Notes under the pieces: model-generated
The model's input: only the letters and a program-made list of their open reading frames with translations
The model's database searches: none
What the model was told of the DNA's origin: nothing
Made by a program: the position numbers and the translations under genes
DNA from: Microcyclospora pomicola
Taxonomy: Eukaryota; Ascomycota; Dothideomycetes; Capnodiales
Reading direction: 5' to 3'
NCBI GenBank assembly: GCA_002786065.1
Contig: NHNY01000009.1
Coordinates: forward strand, 434,001 to 498,000
DNA: 64,000 bases
Shown here: positions 1 to 10,883 of the stretch, piece by piece
Layout: the number at the start of each line of letters is the position of its first letter
Position numbering within the stretch: the stretch's first letter is position 1

Positions 1-2
1 AA

Positions 3-1186
3 CTACCTGGAGTTCGGCCTTCGCCGTTAACATCACATCCCATCACGTCGACTGGGACTGCTTCTCTTGATGGTACTCTGGGCGGCCATGCTGGACTAGC
101 ACTAGGTTCCAGCTTGCTGATCGAAGAAAGCGGGACGACAGATTTCGCTGGAGTGCTGCTGCGATTCTATGCCGCTCAAGGCTTATGCCAGGGCCAGATC
201 GTGCATGTGGTTGGGGTAGGCAGCGAATGGGTGCGCGAGCTGCCTGGCGTGGCAGAGGAGAAAAGCAGTCGACGGACCGCCGTGAAGACCGAAGATGCAG
301 ACGAGAAGATGCGGATTGCTTGGAGGTATGAGCGACTAGGTCCTGCGGGAGAAAGAGGTGCGTGGCAAACTTATCCTGGTAGCTTATATGTAGTCGTACC
401 TAGCTTTGTACTGCTTGCCTTCATGCGTGTCTTATCCTTACAGTGTCATGGCGCTGATGGTAAGTCGCAGCACTTCCGGATCGTAGCCTTTCATCTATGA
501 AGCCTGGCGCTACGGCTCAAGAGATGCCATTTTGCCACACGTTCGATCTTACGAAACGCCTCTCCATACCCGCTGATGCTCAGGTCCATCACATACCGAT
601 CTCGCCGACACAAACCAACCCGTTCACACAGATTACAAGCGCTTTAGCTGCCAAACTCAAGTCTTCGCCGGCCGACTCTGTCCACCGAGTCGTCATACCA
701 TCTATCCTGAGCCCAGCACTCTGGCCTCCTACCGCCAGCCTGCCGCAGCACTTCCTAGCATTCCTGCACAGCCTACGCGCACTCCTCAGACAGTATTCCG
801 ACCGGCTGACGGTGCTCATGACTCTTCCCCTGGAACTATATCCACGATCATCCGGCCTGCTACGATCCGCCGAGATCTTGTCCGACGGCGTACTAGAACT
901 CACCCCCTTCCCACATCTCATGGACTCGACCCATCCTCACAATCAGCAGTCGTCGTCCGAGAAGGACGAGCATCCCCAAGGAATGCTGAAGGTACATAAG
1001 TTGCCGCCCCTTACGGAAAGAGGCGAAGGCGGGGCTGGCGCAGGGAACAGTCTTGGGGATGATCTTGCATTCACGGTCAGTCGGCGGAAGTTCGTCATCA
1101 AGCCCTTCTCGCTACCTCCGATGGAGGGCGACGAGCAAGCGCAGCGAGAAGGGGCTGGGATCACAGCGAAGGATGTCGAGTTTTAA
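3..1186 (+). CDS. ELP4: Elongator complex subunit ELP4 (5' partial)
   Basis: PAXNEB-family subunit of the Elongator complex, which modifies wobble uridines of tRNAs; Elp4 forms the RecA-like Elp4-5-6 ring. The reading frame is already open at base 3 and begins with the typical N-terminal stretch PGVRPS...TSTGTASLDGTLGGHAGLALG followed by LLIEESGTTDFAGVLLRFYAAQG, so only the extreme N-terminus lies outside the window. A single intron fits: exon 1 ends at 357 (phase 1, donor GTGCGT) and exon 2 starts at 471 after TCGCAG, reading on into MPFCHTFDLTKRLSIP. That leaves about 356 visible residues. The C-terminal part (HLMDSTHP, KVHKLPPLTERGEG, LAFTVSRRKFVIKPFSLPP) also matches the family. Family identification is firm; the exact intron is inferred from phase and absence of stops. 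Confidence 0.93.
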
Positions 1187-1469
1187 GCCAAAGCGTACAT
1201 ATAAGCAATATTAGCATCATGCTCCATTAACCATGTAGACCCTCTGGATTTGCTCCGTTGCATGATTGAGTCATTCTTTCATGAGCCCGTAGACAACATG
1301 AGCACTGCAATAGTAACTCCAGCTTATGCTTTCACTGAGTACTCTATCTGTATGCGTGAGTCTCACAGGTGCTTGAATGCATTCACATGCCAGAGCTAGG
1401 CGGGAGAGCCGCCGCTAGCACAACTCGCCATTCCTTGCACACCACATCCCATCATCGGTCAACACCAGC

Positions 1470-2942
1470 ATGCCGCTTCCTGGGCTATCATTGCCAGGTC
1501 TACCGGGTCTCGGTCAGCCCAGAAGCACATCGACTCCGGTGTCACAAGCAATCACGCAAGATGCTCCCCCGACTTCAAGGACTGAAAATTTACCGCCACA
1601 GCACGAATGGCGGTTCGAGGCTGGCTTCTCGAAACCATACAACATAAAACTCGTCACTGGCCAAGCCGAATTATTCGGGATTGAACTGGCACCGAGTCAG
1701 AGTTACAGTCTGGCTGGATCGAAGGGTGCTATCTTCACCTGGACAGGATGTACCCTGGAGATCTCCGGCGAAGCAGACAGTGAATATGCCGGCCAAGAAA
1801 CAGGTTATGCTGTCGAGTGGCTAAGTCTCCATGGCATGATCGAATCCGCTCGAGAAGAATCTCAACACGAGGGGCCAAGGATCTTGGTGGTAGGACCAGA
1901 TCACGTAGGTAAAAGCAGTCTGGTCCGGACCCTCGCGGCATGGGCAGTGAAACTGGGGAGGACGCCTACCGTGGTAAATCTGGACTCTCGAGAAGGCGTT
2001 CTCGCACCTCCTGGAAGTCTGACAGCGACTACGGTAAGTTCACAAGTCGATGTCGAACATGGCTTCGGTATCAGCGCGATTTCCGGCCCAAGCGCAGCTC
2101 CACAAAAGTCCCCGCTCGTCTATAGCTATCCATTCACATCATCACTCGAGAAACCGGAAGTCTTCAAATCGATCGTCACTCGCATGGCTTTGAGTGTCAG
2201 TAACAAGCTCGAAGAAGATCCACTAGCCAAGCAAGGCGGGCTGTTCATTGATGTCCCAGGCACTATCAACGATCCTAAGTCCAACTACGACCTCATCAAC
2301 CATATCGTCGCCGAGTTCAGCGTTACTCTGATCCTCTCCATAGGATCCGAGCGTCTTTTCAACGACCTCAGCAAACGCTATAACGGTGCACGTGCAGCAG
2401 ACGAAGCCATCACCGTGCTGCGCCTCACAAAACCCAGCGGTGCCATCGAGCGCGACGCGGCTTTTATGAAATCCGCTCGCATACAACAGATCCGGCAATA
2501 CTTTTTCGGCACCTCCAAAGAACCTCTGAACCCGCACAGTCACGCGATCAACTTCGCCGAGCTGACGATCTTCCACACTAAGACCAATTCCACAACGACG
2601 TCCGCGTCAATGCCTGGACAACAAGCTTACGGCGCCGATCAAGACGATGACGATGACGACATTCCCTACGCCTCACATGCTGCAGCGCCGGCCAACGCAA
2701 CACTCGAGCGTGTGACGCCCAGTCTTGCGATGACGGGCTCGCTGGTGGCGATCAAGTTCTGCCCCGGGAACAGCGACGAGGAGACAGTGCGCGACAGCGC
2801 GGTCATGGGCTACTTGTACGTGGCCGATGTGGACGAGACGCGCAAGAAGGTGCGGTTCTTGGCGCCTCATCCGCAACGGTGGGGGGATCGGGCGTTGTTG
2901 TGGGGCTCGTATCCGGAGGCAGTGGCGGATTTGGTCGTGTAA
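1470..2942 (+). CDS. CLP1: mRNA 3'-end processing factor CLP1
   Basis: Component of the pre-mRNA cleavage and polyadenylation factor (CF IA in yeast). The single-exon 490-residue ORF has the expected architecture: an N-terminal beta-rich domain (residues about 47-125, with HEWRFE, LVTGQAELFGIEL and the W-T-G-C strand), then a P-loop GPDHVGKSS at 142-150 heading the kinase-like domain, and a C-terminal domain ending in GYLYVADVD and WGDRALLWGSYPE. An acidic run (DQDDDDDD) at about 390 is a typical low-complexity insertion. Fungal Clp1 proteins bind ATP but are generally regarded as lacking RNA kinase activity. The start is the first ATG of the frame. The gene lies tandem to ELP4 with a 283-bp gap. 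Confidence 0.95.
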   Translation: MPLPGLSLPGLPGLGQPRSTSTPVSQAITQDAPPTSRTENLPPQHEWRFEAGFSKPYNIKLVTGQAELFGIELAPSQSYSLAGSKGAIFTWTGCTLEISGEADSEYAGQETGYAVEWLSLHGMIESAREESQHEGPRILVVGPDHVGKSSLVRTLAAWAVKLGRTPTVVNLDSREGVLAPPGSLTATTVSSQVDVEHGFGISAISGPSAAPQKSPLVYSYPFTSSLEKPEVFKSIVTRMALSVSNKLEEDPLAKQGGLFIDVPGTINDPKSNYDLINHIVAEFSVTLILSIGSERLFNDLSKRYNGARAADEAITVLRLTKPSGAIERDAAFMKSARIQQIRQYFFGTSKEPLNPHSHAINFAELTIFHTKTNSTTTSASMPGQQAYGADQDDDDDDIPYASHAAAPANATLERVTPSLAMTGSLVAIKFCPGNSDEETVRDSAVMGYLYVADVDETRKKVRFLAPHPQRWGDRALLWGSYPEAVADLVV

Positions 2943-3547
2943 AGGAGTGGGAAAGACAGGATATTGGTGTCACGTTGGCCTTCAGGTAGTGGATGGATTG
3001 GGAGGACTCAATGGTTGAACAAAAGGCGATTTATCGATATTCATGGATGCAATGCGGCTTCCGTCATCTATAGAAAGATTTCGTCTAGAAGCACCTATTC
3101 ATCCCGACCATGCTCATCCCATCTGACCCAGCGACTGGGTCACTACTTCCCGGCAAACCGTTATTCGTGCGCAGCCGGGAAGTCTTCCTTGTTCTGAAAG
3201 GTTCTACCCCACAGCTCCTCTTTCGTGACCGGTCTCTCACCAACATATTATAGTACTCAGAGATCATCGGATGTCCAGAATTGCCACGTCGTCAACAAGC
3301 TCGTTGAGCACATCCCAGGGACGGCCTGAAGCGTAGATGAGACCAAGATGCTGCACAGAAGAAACGTCATTGTAGGCAGGCTTGGCGGGCGTGCTATCCT
3401 GATGTAGACTGCCATCAGCGAAACATCCAAACGGGAAAGCTGTGTTCATTGCCACAAGCAATGAGTGGATGTCAAACATCCAAGGCGTGCTCACGGTACG
3501 CGTGCAGGCTTAGACCGCTAGATAGTGAATCGCAGCGTGGCCAACTT
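2943..3547. other. intergenic, CLP1 / CHMP7-like 3' ends
   Basis: The gap between the two convergent genes. No coding or RNA feature was recognised, only short ORFs without family resemblance. It presumably holds both 3' UTRs and polyadenylation sites. Confidence 0.5.
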
Positions 3548-5068
3548 TCACGTCGTCTCAGCAGTCGTCTTGGTCCTGTCGGGGATCTCTGTTTGTTCCC
3601 CCTCAACAGTCTTCGGGTCGTCCAGTTCTGCAAATCGTTTCTTCGTGACTTCTGCCTCTTCGTGCTCTCTGCGCTCCCGTTCCGCTCTTTCTTTGCGTTC
3701 CGCCACCTCCCTCTCGGCTCTCGCCTTTTCTTCTTGCTTCTCTCGTTCCGCCTGCTCCATCGCCTCGAGCTCATCGTCCAGCTCCCCTTCATCGATAGCG
3801 CCTGCCGAAACCTCATTGATGCTGGTCGTGATCTCATCTGTGGTCATCATCTCCTCCCTCAAACTGTCCATCACGTCCTGAACTCTTTCGACACCGCCGG
3901 TCTGTTTGTTCAGATTGCGCAATGTGATAGATGAAGCTTCCATGACTTTCACAATCTCCACGTGATCGGAAGCTTGCTCGATCTTGGCGTATACCTCTTC
4001 AAGCTGCATCAAAGTTGAGTTCCGCTGCTCAAGAGTCGTCTCGGCGAGTTTCTTCGAGCGCAGGGCTGATTTGGCAGAAGGTATCTGCTTGTTCGCAATG
4101 CTCGTTCGTATACTTTTGTCAAGCTCGGCGATCCGCTTCGTGAGCTGGGCAACTTGAGGTTGTAATGAAGCAATCAAGGTCCGTAGAGATGCTATGTTGA
4201 TGTCTTCATCGCTGATTGCTGCCGGAGAGGTCTCGGTGGCAGACTTGAATCTGATGGTGCCTGTCTGGGGGTCATATGCTATGGCTGAACGATCTCGTGA
4301 CAAGTGTACGAGAAGTACAGACAGGTCGGTTGGGCTGATGGTCTCGCCTCCGATAGCTTCCGCGAATGTCGAAGAGAACATTTCCTTCGAGAAGATGCGT
4401 GAAGAGTTCGAGGTCACGATTTGTGATGCTTGTTTCGTAATAGCCTTCGCTGCAGACTGCCAAATGTGTAAGAAGCCTTCTATCAATCTGTTGCCATAAT
4501 ACAAGACTTACCTCTACATTACCCAAAATCACAAAATCTCCTCTCACTAATTTGTCCTCTGTTCCTTCTCGACCCAGCACGCCGATCTTTTGTAGCACCC
4601 AACTACTCACGTCCCATGCCGAGGGTACCCATGACTTCTGCTCGTAGACGCTTTGCTTTGCTTCTAGGTAGTCCTTCAATGCAGTCAGGTCCCTCTGCCG
4701 CAATGCCTCTTGTACCACAGCGCCGATCGCGAGTGGCCGCCCATGTTCCTGGGTCTGTAATGCGCTGGCCAGCTCCTCACCGGAATGCAAGACAAAGTGG
4801 TCGAGGCCGGCGGCTTGTGATTGAGAGGGTAAAAGCCCGGCTTGGGCAGCGGAGCTCAAAGCCTTGATCCAGGCCGATACGTTGGCTGAATATCCATCGG
4901 GATTCGTTTGGCGTTGGAAGCGGAAGTCTGAGTACAGGGACGCAAGGCGGGATCGACTACAGAGTGACGATTAGTTGCTCGATAGACAGTTATAACACAC
5001 AAGACAGTATGTGTTTACCTACGGAACGCTTCCTCGTGCGTTCGCAAGAAATCTAAGAGCTGGGACAT
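3548..5068 (-). CDS. CHMP7-like SNF7-family ESCRT-III protein
   Basis: SNF7-domain protein of the CHMP7 type, acting in ESCRT-III membrane remodelling and, in other fungi and animals, nuclear-envelope sealing. Three exons splice cleanly: 5068-5019, 4956-4512 and 4456-3548, giving 467 residues, close to human CHMP7 (about 450). The protein starts MSQLLDFLRTHEEAFRS and has a winged-helix-like N-terminal half. The SNF7 domain (roughly residues 240-390) contains LRTLIASLQPQVAQLTKRIAELD, KSALRSKKLAETTLEQR and VQDVMDSLREEM. A highly charged Glu/Arg/Lys coiled-coil tail (AEREVAERKERAERERREHEE) follows. The 62-nt and 55-nt introns have GTAAAC/GTAAGT donors. Gene symbol left blank because several SNF7 paralogues exist; the two-domain layout favours CHMP7. 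Confidence 0.88.
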
Positions 5069-6004
5069 GATGCGCTTGATCTGCGAACGCTGAAAAGAGT
5101 CAGGAGACTGTTGTTGAGCTTGAACTCGTGCTAACATTCACTTGACTTGGATGCACATGTCAAACCTCGCACGTGAAAGTGGATTCTCAGTCACGTGATC
5201 ATCAGCACTTGTGCCTCTAACGCCGTTCCTGACCTCGCCTTGCATACTTAACAAGATAGGTTGATTGAACTCCTTATACACGTCCCGATAAGTGGCGATG
5301 TTCATACATGTACGCGCAATGGTTCTGATACCATCGCGCGGAGCCACGCCAATAGTTCGTGTATAGTATCACGACTATGGAGACACGGACCATTGGGCGT
5401 TGTGCAGTGCGTTGAGCTCACAAGAATCTGTTCATGGCGAGGAGGCTACCATCCCACGCGTCTTGTACTTGAGAACGTCATCGGTAGTGTGAGAAGCATA
5501 CGGCCTCAATCGACCGAGATCCTGAACCAAGACGGATGTAGACGTAGTATGTACACCGCGGTCGAGGAATATCGCCACGAGGAACGGCAGAGTGCGGAGA
5601 AGCGGCCGGTTCGGCAGCCTTAATGACACGCCAGTCGAAGTCCCCGACTTTAGCTCACTCTGCACTGTACCTGGCTGGCTGGTACCTTACTTACTACTGC
5701 TGTACTGTACGGGGTTGTCTATTTGTCCTGGCACACATCTTGCCGTCTTTACCTTCTTGTCTGTCTGTCTCTCCTCAGTTCTTCAGTTTCTCAGCTCCTG
5801 TCACCGCGCATTGAGTGAAGTTCGATTCTTGCCGCATTTCAGACTCGTATTCCGCAGCCCCCTACAGATTTGCTCGACAGCACACACTACGACCCTGCCT
5901 ATTGAGGACGAACATGTCAGCCTAGGCAGTCAGTTCAGTGTGGAGGTAGACGACCTCCCGCTTCACGTACATTGGCTTCTACAGGCGACCCTGGCGACGC
6001 CAGC
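5069..6004. promoter_or_regulatory. divergent intergenic region
   Basis: Shared upstream region of the CHMP7-like gene (minus) and the large membrane protein (plus). It holds one ACGCGT at 5456-5461 and a pyrimidine-rich tract around 5745-5800, as is usual upstream of fungal start codons. A CTACAG at about 5978-5983 could be the acceptor of a 5' UTR intron. No gene is recognised here. Confidence 0.45.
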
Positions 6005-8347
6005 ATGCCGGTCCGAGCATACATCTCTCGAGATGAGGAGAAGGGTAAACGAGACGATGACTTTCGTCCCGCTCGATCGTCCTCTTTTGGTGTTTCGAGT
6101 TCATGGTACCTCCCTTGGAAATGGCGGACGAAGCGCTGGCTCGGCGCAATAGCGGCTTTTGTATTCTTGTATTTCTTCATCAAGAACATCCCGAATGACC
6201 TGGGCCCAGTAAGCGATCGAGTAGATGTAAGAGTAGGACCCGGCTGGAGAGGGCAGACGGCAGCAAAAGTGCAAGAAGGCATAGCCGAAGTTCGAGGTAG
6301 ATTGAGCGGCGATGGTGGGCGTGGTTCAACAAGAGGATTCTCTGGAGGTGCAGCACCAGGAACACAAGACAAAACGCGAGAGCCAGTCGGGCCACCGCCG
6401 AAGCCGAAAGGCGCAAGAGACAGTGAAAAGCATTATTACAACGGTCCAATCAAGTTCTACAGATTGGCATCAACGTTGCAAACTATACAACGGACGGCAG
6501 GGTCAAAAGCTCAGAACCGTAATGTCCTCTTCGCCGTCTCATCATTGAAGAGCGCGGCAAACTTGATGCCATTGGCTTGTGATATGGCGAGGCGGGATCG
6601 GAATTTCGTGCACATGGCATTCTTGGGTCGAGATCCATTGCCTATGGAGGAGATCTTGGAGATCAATGGGGTCCACAAAGAGGACTGCTCTGTCTTCTTC
6701 CACGACGCTCGTTCCGATTATGCAGAGTACAGCACGGATGACCGATTAGAGCAAGCCATCATGGGTGCGATGGTACATATAGAGAGCTACATGCACCCTC
6801 AGGTCATGCTGATGGACGACAGCAAGAACGAGGATGCCTTCTTCACGCGTAGTATGAGAAAGAAATCCGAGGATTTCTTCAAGGCATTGATCGAAGTGCC
6901 GGCGGGCAAATACGAGGAGTTCTCATGGATATCTCGACTCGACTCGGGCAGTCTGGGCAACTGGTTCAGGCCCAAAATCGATATACTGATTCAAGTGGAA
7001 GAGGGAACCTCTGGCGGATTGATTCGAGCGCTCAAGAACCTGGAAGATGCGGAATACGCTGGTCTGCGAGTCCCGCGTCTCACCATAGAGCTACCAAGAA
7101 CTGTGCCGCACCGGCTCTCGGAACATCTGAAATGGTATGCTTGGCCACCTGGGTTCGATATGTCACCCATGAAACAGTCGACAATCACACTTCGGCACCG
7201 TGTTTCACCACCGGGTGCCAGCCCGGAAGAGGCCTCCCTCCGGCATATGGAGGCTTTTTTCCCTGTGAACAAGGATGATAACCATCTTCTTATCCTCTCT
7301 CCTGGCATCGAACTCAACGCCCTGTATCTCCATTACCTTCACTACACTATTCTCGAGCATCGATATTCAGCCTCCGGATCTCCTTTCTCGGACGACCTTC
7401 TCGGTGTCTCCCTGGACGTTCCTACCATGTTCCTCAACGGAACAAAGGACTTCATAGCTCCTACCGTGAAGGACATGCACGGGCTAATCTATACCGACAA
7501 GGAGAAATACGATCCAAACTTACCGTCATCTTTCCTCTACCAAGCACCTCGCACTACCGCCGCCCTCATTCTTGGTGACAAATGGGCGTCTCTCCACGAT
7601 TTTCTATCCAATCGCATTCTCGCCTCGAGCACTAGCAAGTTGCCGAAGTACTCGAAATTGGTCTCGGAGAAAGAACCTGCATGGCTGGAATATCTACTCG
7701 AATTGATGCGCGTGCGTGGATGGGTGATGCTACACCCTGCCCAAAGCTTCGCAACCATGCACAACGACCTCTTCCGTCTTCCAGAAGAATTCGCCACGTC
7801 AGCCAAGACGAGAAAGCAGAACTCCGCCGAGGCCATGAAAGCCCCCGAAAGCCCCGTGGCACGACAAGAAGCATTCCTCACTGCAGATGCGCCTCCTACG
7901 ATCGAAGCCAACATCGAGCACGAAGTCAGCACTCTGCAACCGCTACACAAATTCTTGCCGTTTGATGGTGCGCTCCCGACTCTCTCCGATCTGCCGTACA
8001 TCAAGCACGATGGCGAACTCCTGCGGGACATCGCCGACGCTGACGCGTTACGAGAAGAGTATGCAAAAGCGTTCCGGCAGGAAGTCGGCGGCTGCAGCGC
8101 AGCAGAAGCGGCGCGTGAACGCGTCGAACTTATGTTCCTGACCGACGACCTGTTTTGCAATCTACCGAATCTGGAACCCGAGTTTGAGAACGAGGAAGTT
8201 GATGAAATGCCTAAGGATGAGGACGACGCGGATGCTACAGCGCAGAAAGATGACACCGATAAGGGGGCTGAATCGAAGAAGACTCCTCCTTCAGATGATG
8301 ACGAGGATGCCAAGGACAGCTCGGGGGCTACGGGGAAGGAGGTGTAA
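6005..8347 (+). CDS. large type II membrane protein, putative glycosyltransferase
   Basis: An intronless ORF of 780 residues from ATG 6005 (the frame extends upstream only through a TTG, so this ATG is preferred). A short cytosolic N-terminus (MPVRAYISRDEEKGKR) precedes one hydrophobic segment, WLGAIAAFVFLYFFI, and then a stem rich in Gly and Pro. This is the layout of a Golgi type II transferase. The luminal part has NVLFAVSSLKSAANLMPLACDMA, DAFFTRSMRKKSEDFFK and LILSPGIELNALYLHYLHYTILE, resembling a conserved Pezizomycotina family annotated as glycosyltransferase 2-like. The C-terminal about 60 residues are strongly acidic (EFENEEVDEMPKDEDDADA). I do not recognise a yeast orthologue. Membrane topology is clear; the enzymatic assignment is tentative. 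Confidence 0.75.
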   Translation: MPVRAYISRDEEKGKRDDDFRPARSSSFGVSSSWYLPWKWRTKRWLGAIAAFVFLYFFIKNIPNDLGPVSDRVDVRVGPGWRGQTAAKVQEGIAEVRGRLSGDGGRGSTRGFSGGAAPGTQDKTREPVGPPPKPKGARDSEKHYYNGPIKFYRLASTLQTIQRTAGSKAQNRNVLFAVSSLKSAANLMPLACDMARRDRNFVHMAFLGRDPLPMEEILEINGVHKEDCSVFFHDARSDYAEYSTDDRLEQAIMGAMVHIESYMHPQVMLMDDSKNEDAFFTRSMRKKSEDFFKALIEVPAGKYEEFSWISRLDSGSLGNWFRPKIDILIQVEEGTSGGLIRALKNLEDAEYAGLRVPRLTIELPRTVPHRLSEHLKWYAWPPGFDMSPMKQSTITLRHRVSPPGASPEEASLRHMEAFFPVNKDDNHLLILSPGIELNALYLHYLHYTILEHRYSASGSPFSDDLLGVSLDVPTMFLNGTKDFIAPTVKDMHGLIYTDKEKYDPNLPSSFLYQAPRTTAALILGDKWASLHDFLSNRILASSTSKLPKYSKLVSEKEPAWLEYLLELMRVRGWVMLHPAQSFATMHNDLFRLPEEFATSAKTRKQNSAEAMKAPESPVARQEAFLTADAPPTIEANIEHEVSTLQPLHKFLPFDGALPTLSDLPYIKHDGELLRDIADADALREEYAKAFRQEVGGCSAAEAARERVELMFLTDDLFCNLPNLEPEFENEEVDEMPKDEDDADATAQKDDTDKGAESKKTPPSDDDEDAKDSSGATGKEV

Positions 8348-8538
8348 CTTCGATGATAATGTTCCGAAGATATCGTGATATTACATGATCTTGTTTACGA
8401 TAATCTGCTGGTGAATCATTGACGATTTGCCATGTTGAGCCGCCTGTATAAGACCCCTCCACTGCTGACCATAACATAGCGACCATCGGCATGTCTTGGA
8501 AGTGTACAACATGTCGTGAGCACCGACATGCACCACTT

Positions 8539-10686
8539 TTAGCATCTCTCGAAAACCCGATACAGCCCCTTGAGATTCGCAACTTCCACGACACCCTTCA
8601 ACATGCGTTTGGTTGGCACCAGTCGAGCCTTGAAGGCCGGAAACAAGACATTCTCAATCGCCCGATGTAAGCTCTCGCGTCGGACTTTCATCTCATCTTC
8701 TTGATCCGTCTGCGTCTGAGGAACTATAGGTAAAGCCTCTGGAACATAGAAGCTCGCGAGCTCTTTCAGGAATGTCTCAAAGCACGCTTTCTCGCCTGTC
8801 CAGTCGACGTGCGGACCTAGGCGGAGGAGGAATGTCGGCAGCTTGGCGAGACAAGGCATATAGCCTTTCGCCATGAGAGGGAGACCGAGAAGATCTCCGT
8901 CGGCGGAGACGTTGAGGGAGAAGTATTCGGCTAACATGTCGCGGCGGGAGATGATCTGCTCTGCTACAGTCTCGACGACTTCGTCCCAGTCGAAGGATGG
9001 ATCAAGCGGTTCGCGAGCGCTGGCTTGTTTGGCCCCGACGTGAAGTAGCTCACGCAAATCCAGCGGCGGATCAAAGCGAAGCGTACCAAAATTACCAAAG
9101 TCGGTGAGACCGAGCTGGTAGAAATACTCTGCGGACACCATGGCATAGTCTATGAGCAGCAACCTTACCCCGTGTTGGATGGCTGCGATGCGTCTTCTAT
9201 CGTCCACAATACCTACGAAAGTATGGTTCGCAAAGACATCGGACAGTTCGTTGTGCATATTGTCACGGACAGCCGCTCGCAGCTCCTTGACTGTGGTGAG
9301 CTTACATATGGTCGGTTCCTTGTCGCTATATTCGTACTCCATCTCTTCCGAGGGCATCTCACGGGAAGGAGAAGATGGCTGACGCGATAGCATTGCTGTG
9401 ATCTTGCGAGACTTTGCATCTGTTCGAACGAGGTTATTTTCATACGGCTTCTTTGTAGAAGCCGATGCTGTTGCTGGTCGCTGTGACATGGTTTCTCTCA
9501 TCGAAGGGCTCTCCTCGGGTACGGTGTGCGTCTTCGATATGCTAGGGGTCTTGCCCCCGGCAAGCAGTGTCTGTGTCATGAATGTCCGGCTGGTGTCGAC
9601 TTGACCCAGCTTCTCACGAATGGTATCACAGATCAGTTCTACGATCTCTTCTTCGTTGAGGAAATTGACCTCTCGTTTCGTCGGATGCACATTCACATCC
9701 ACTCGTGCAGGATCAATTTCAAGACTTAGATAAATGAACGGCTTTCCGCCTTTTGGAAGAAATAAGGAATACGTATGTTCCACGGCACGTTTGATGATAC
9801 TCGATTCCACTGAGCGATGATTGATGAACAGCAGTAGAGTAGTTTTCTTAGTGCTGTAGTTGGCGGTGGAGACCAAGCCATTCGCTGTGAAAACATACTG
9901 GTCATTCGAAAGTTGAAGATCAATGAGCTCGTTCGCAATCGCACCGTTATGCACGATGCGAATCCTGTCTCGCACGCTCGCGCCAGCTGGTACAGCGATA
10001 CCAGCACCACTCTCACCATGTTTTTTACAGGAGAAGGCTACACCTTTGCAATGTACCGCATACCGGCCTACTTGATCTGCGATCTTCGCATATTCTTCAC
10101 TGGCAGATCGAAACGCGCGTCGACGAGTGGGCACGTTGTAGAACAAGTCTTCGACCAAGATCTGTGTGCCTGGTCTCCCGGCGGTGGGTTTTGGGTCTGC
10201 CGATTGACCTGGCTTGGTAGGAGCCAATTTGCCACCGGCGTAGAACGCTTTCCATGCACAGCTCGAATCGGCTGTCTTAGTTGTGACAGTGAGATGTGCA
10301 ATGTGACTGATGCTTGCAAGCGCCTCACCTCGGAACCCATACGTGCCAATGCTCGTCAGATCCTCAAACGCTTTGAGTTTAGAAGTCGTATGACGCTCGC
10401 ATAGAATAAGCAAGTCGTCTTTGTTGATGCCACAGCCATTATCGGTGATTTGCAGCATCTTGAGCCCGCCATCTTTGACCAAAATCTCAAGACTCGTGGA
10501 GCCGGCATCCACGGCATTCTCGATCAGTTCTTTCAAGGCGTGCATAGGTGCAACAATGATCTCTCCTGCAGCAATCTTGTTGACGACATCCTCGTGCAGT
10601 GCCCGGATGCGTCGAGGACCTTGCATTTCATCTGCTTTACGCTTGACACCACGGGTCGAAAGCGATTCTGCCACGTCCGTCATCAT
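8539..10686 (-). CDS. MLH1: DNA mismatch repair protein MLH1
   Basis: MutL homologue that partners PMS1 (or MLH2/MLH3) in mismatch repair and meiotic recombination. One uninterrupted 715-residue ORF. The GHKL ATPase domain shows ELIENAVDAGST at 53-64 (general base Glu and Mg-binding Asn), DNGCGI at 82-87 and GFRGEALASIS at 117-127, then VNVHPTKREVNFLNEE near 330-350. A variable Ser/Thr-rich linker (about 390-460) leads to the C-terminal dimerisation domain. The protein ends in the hallmark VFERC, whose terminal Cys contributes to the endonuclease site of the MutL-alpha dimer in yeast. Two adjacent ATGs occur at 10686 and 10683. It is divergently paired with the gene starting at 10884. Confidence 0.97.
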   Translation of the reverse strand: MMTDVAESLSTRGVKRKADEMQGPRRIRALHEDVVNKIAAGEIIVAPMHALKELIENAVDAGSTSLEILVKDGGLKMLQITDNGCGINKDDLLILCERHTTSKLKAFEDLTSIGTYGFRGEALASISHIAHLTVTTKTADSSCAWKAFYAGGKLAPTKPGQSADPKPTAGRPGTQILVEDLFYNVPTRRRAFRSASEEYAKIADQVGRYAVHCKGVAFSCKKHGESGAGIAVPAGASVRDRIRIVHNGAIANELIDLQLSNDQYVFTANGLVSTANYSTKKTTLLLFINHRSVESSIIKRAVEHTYSLFLPKGGKPFIYLSLEIDPARVDVNVHPTKREVNFLNEEEIVELICDTIREKLGQVDTSRTFMTQTLLAGGKTPSISKTHTVPEESPSMRETMSQRPATASASTKKPYENNLVRTDAKSRKITAMLSRQPSSPSREMPSEEMEYEYSDKEPTICKLTTVKELRAAVRDNMHNELSDVFANHTFVGIVDDRRRIAAIQHGVRLLLIDYAMVSAEYFYQLGLTDFGNFGTLRFDPPLDLRELLHVGAKQASAREPLDPSFDWDEVVETVAEQIISRRDMLAEYFSLNVSADGDLLGLPLMAKGYMPCLAKLPTFLLRLGPHVDWTGEKACFETFLKELASFYVPEALPIVPQTQTDQEDEMKVRRESLHRAIENVLFPAFKARLVPTKRMLKGVVEVANLKGLYRVFERC

Positions 10687-10883
10687 GTTTTGTGGTAGTT
10701 GAGACCTGTGGTAAATGATAAGGTCGAGACAGCTCGCAAGTCGTTACCGCAAGATGGATTCAGGTACAATTAGAGTTTAGTGCTCGCCTCAAACGGGGCA
10801 CGCGTTGTCACGCGTTTGGGTAACTCCGACCATCACCAACATCTGGTATCTCACTCTGCAGTGGCACATGAGATGCAGACACA
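10687..10883. promoter_or_regulatory. bidirectional promoter, MLH1 / RAD51AP1-like gene
   Basis: Only 197 bp separate the two divergent start codons, so both promoters must overlap. The interval carries two exact ACGCGT hexamers 4 bp apart (see the separate entry). No other coding feature fits. Confidence 0.8.
10800..10815. promoter_or_regulatory. tandem ACGCGT (MCB) boxes
   Basis: Two perfect palindromic ACGCGT hexamers lie at 10800-10805 and 10810-10815. ACGCGT is the MluI cell-cycle box bound by MBF (Mbp1-Swi6) in yeasts and its relatives in filamentous fungi; it drives G1/S transcription of replication and repair genes. The position midway between MLH1 and a putative recombination factor fits that role. 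Function here is inferred from sequence and context. Confidence 0.6.

Noticed and set aside
444-459. Micro-exon in ELP4 between two introns
   Set aside because: It would need a 27-nt second intron to stay in frame. A single 113-nt intron (358-470) keeps the frame without that.
5972-6004. Earlier start of the large membrane protein
   Set aside because: The frame opens with TTG; the first ATG is 6005.
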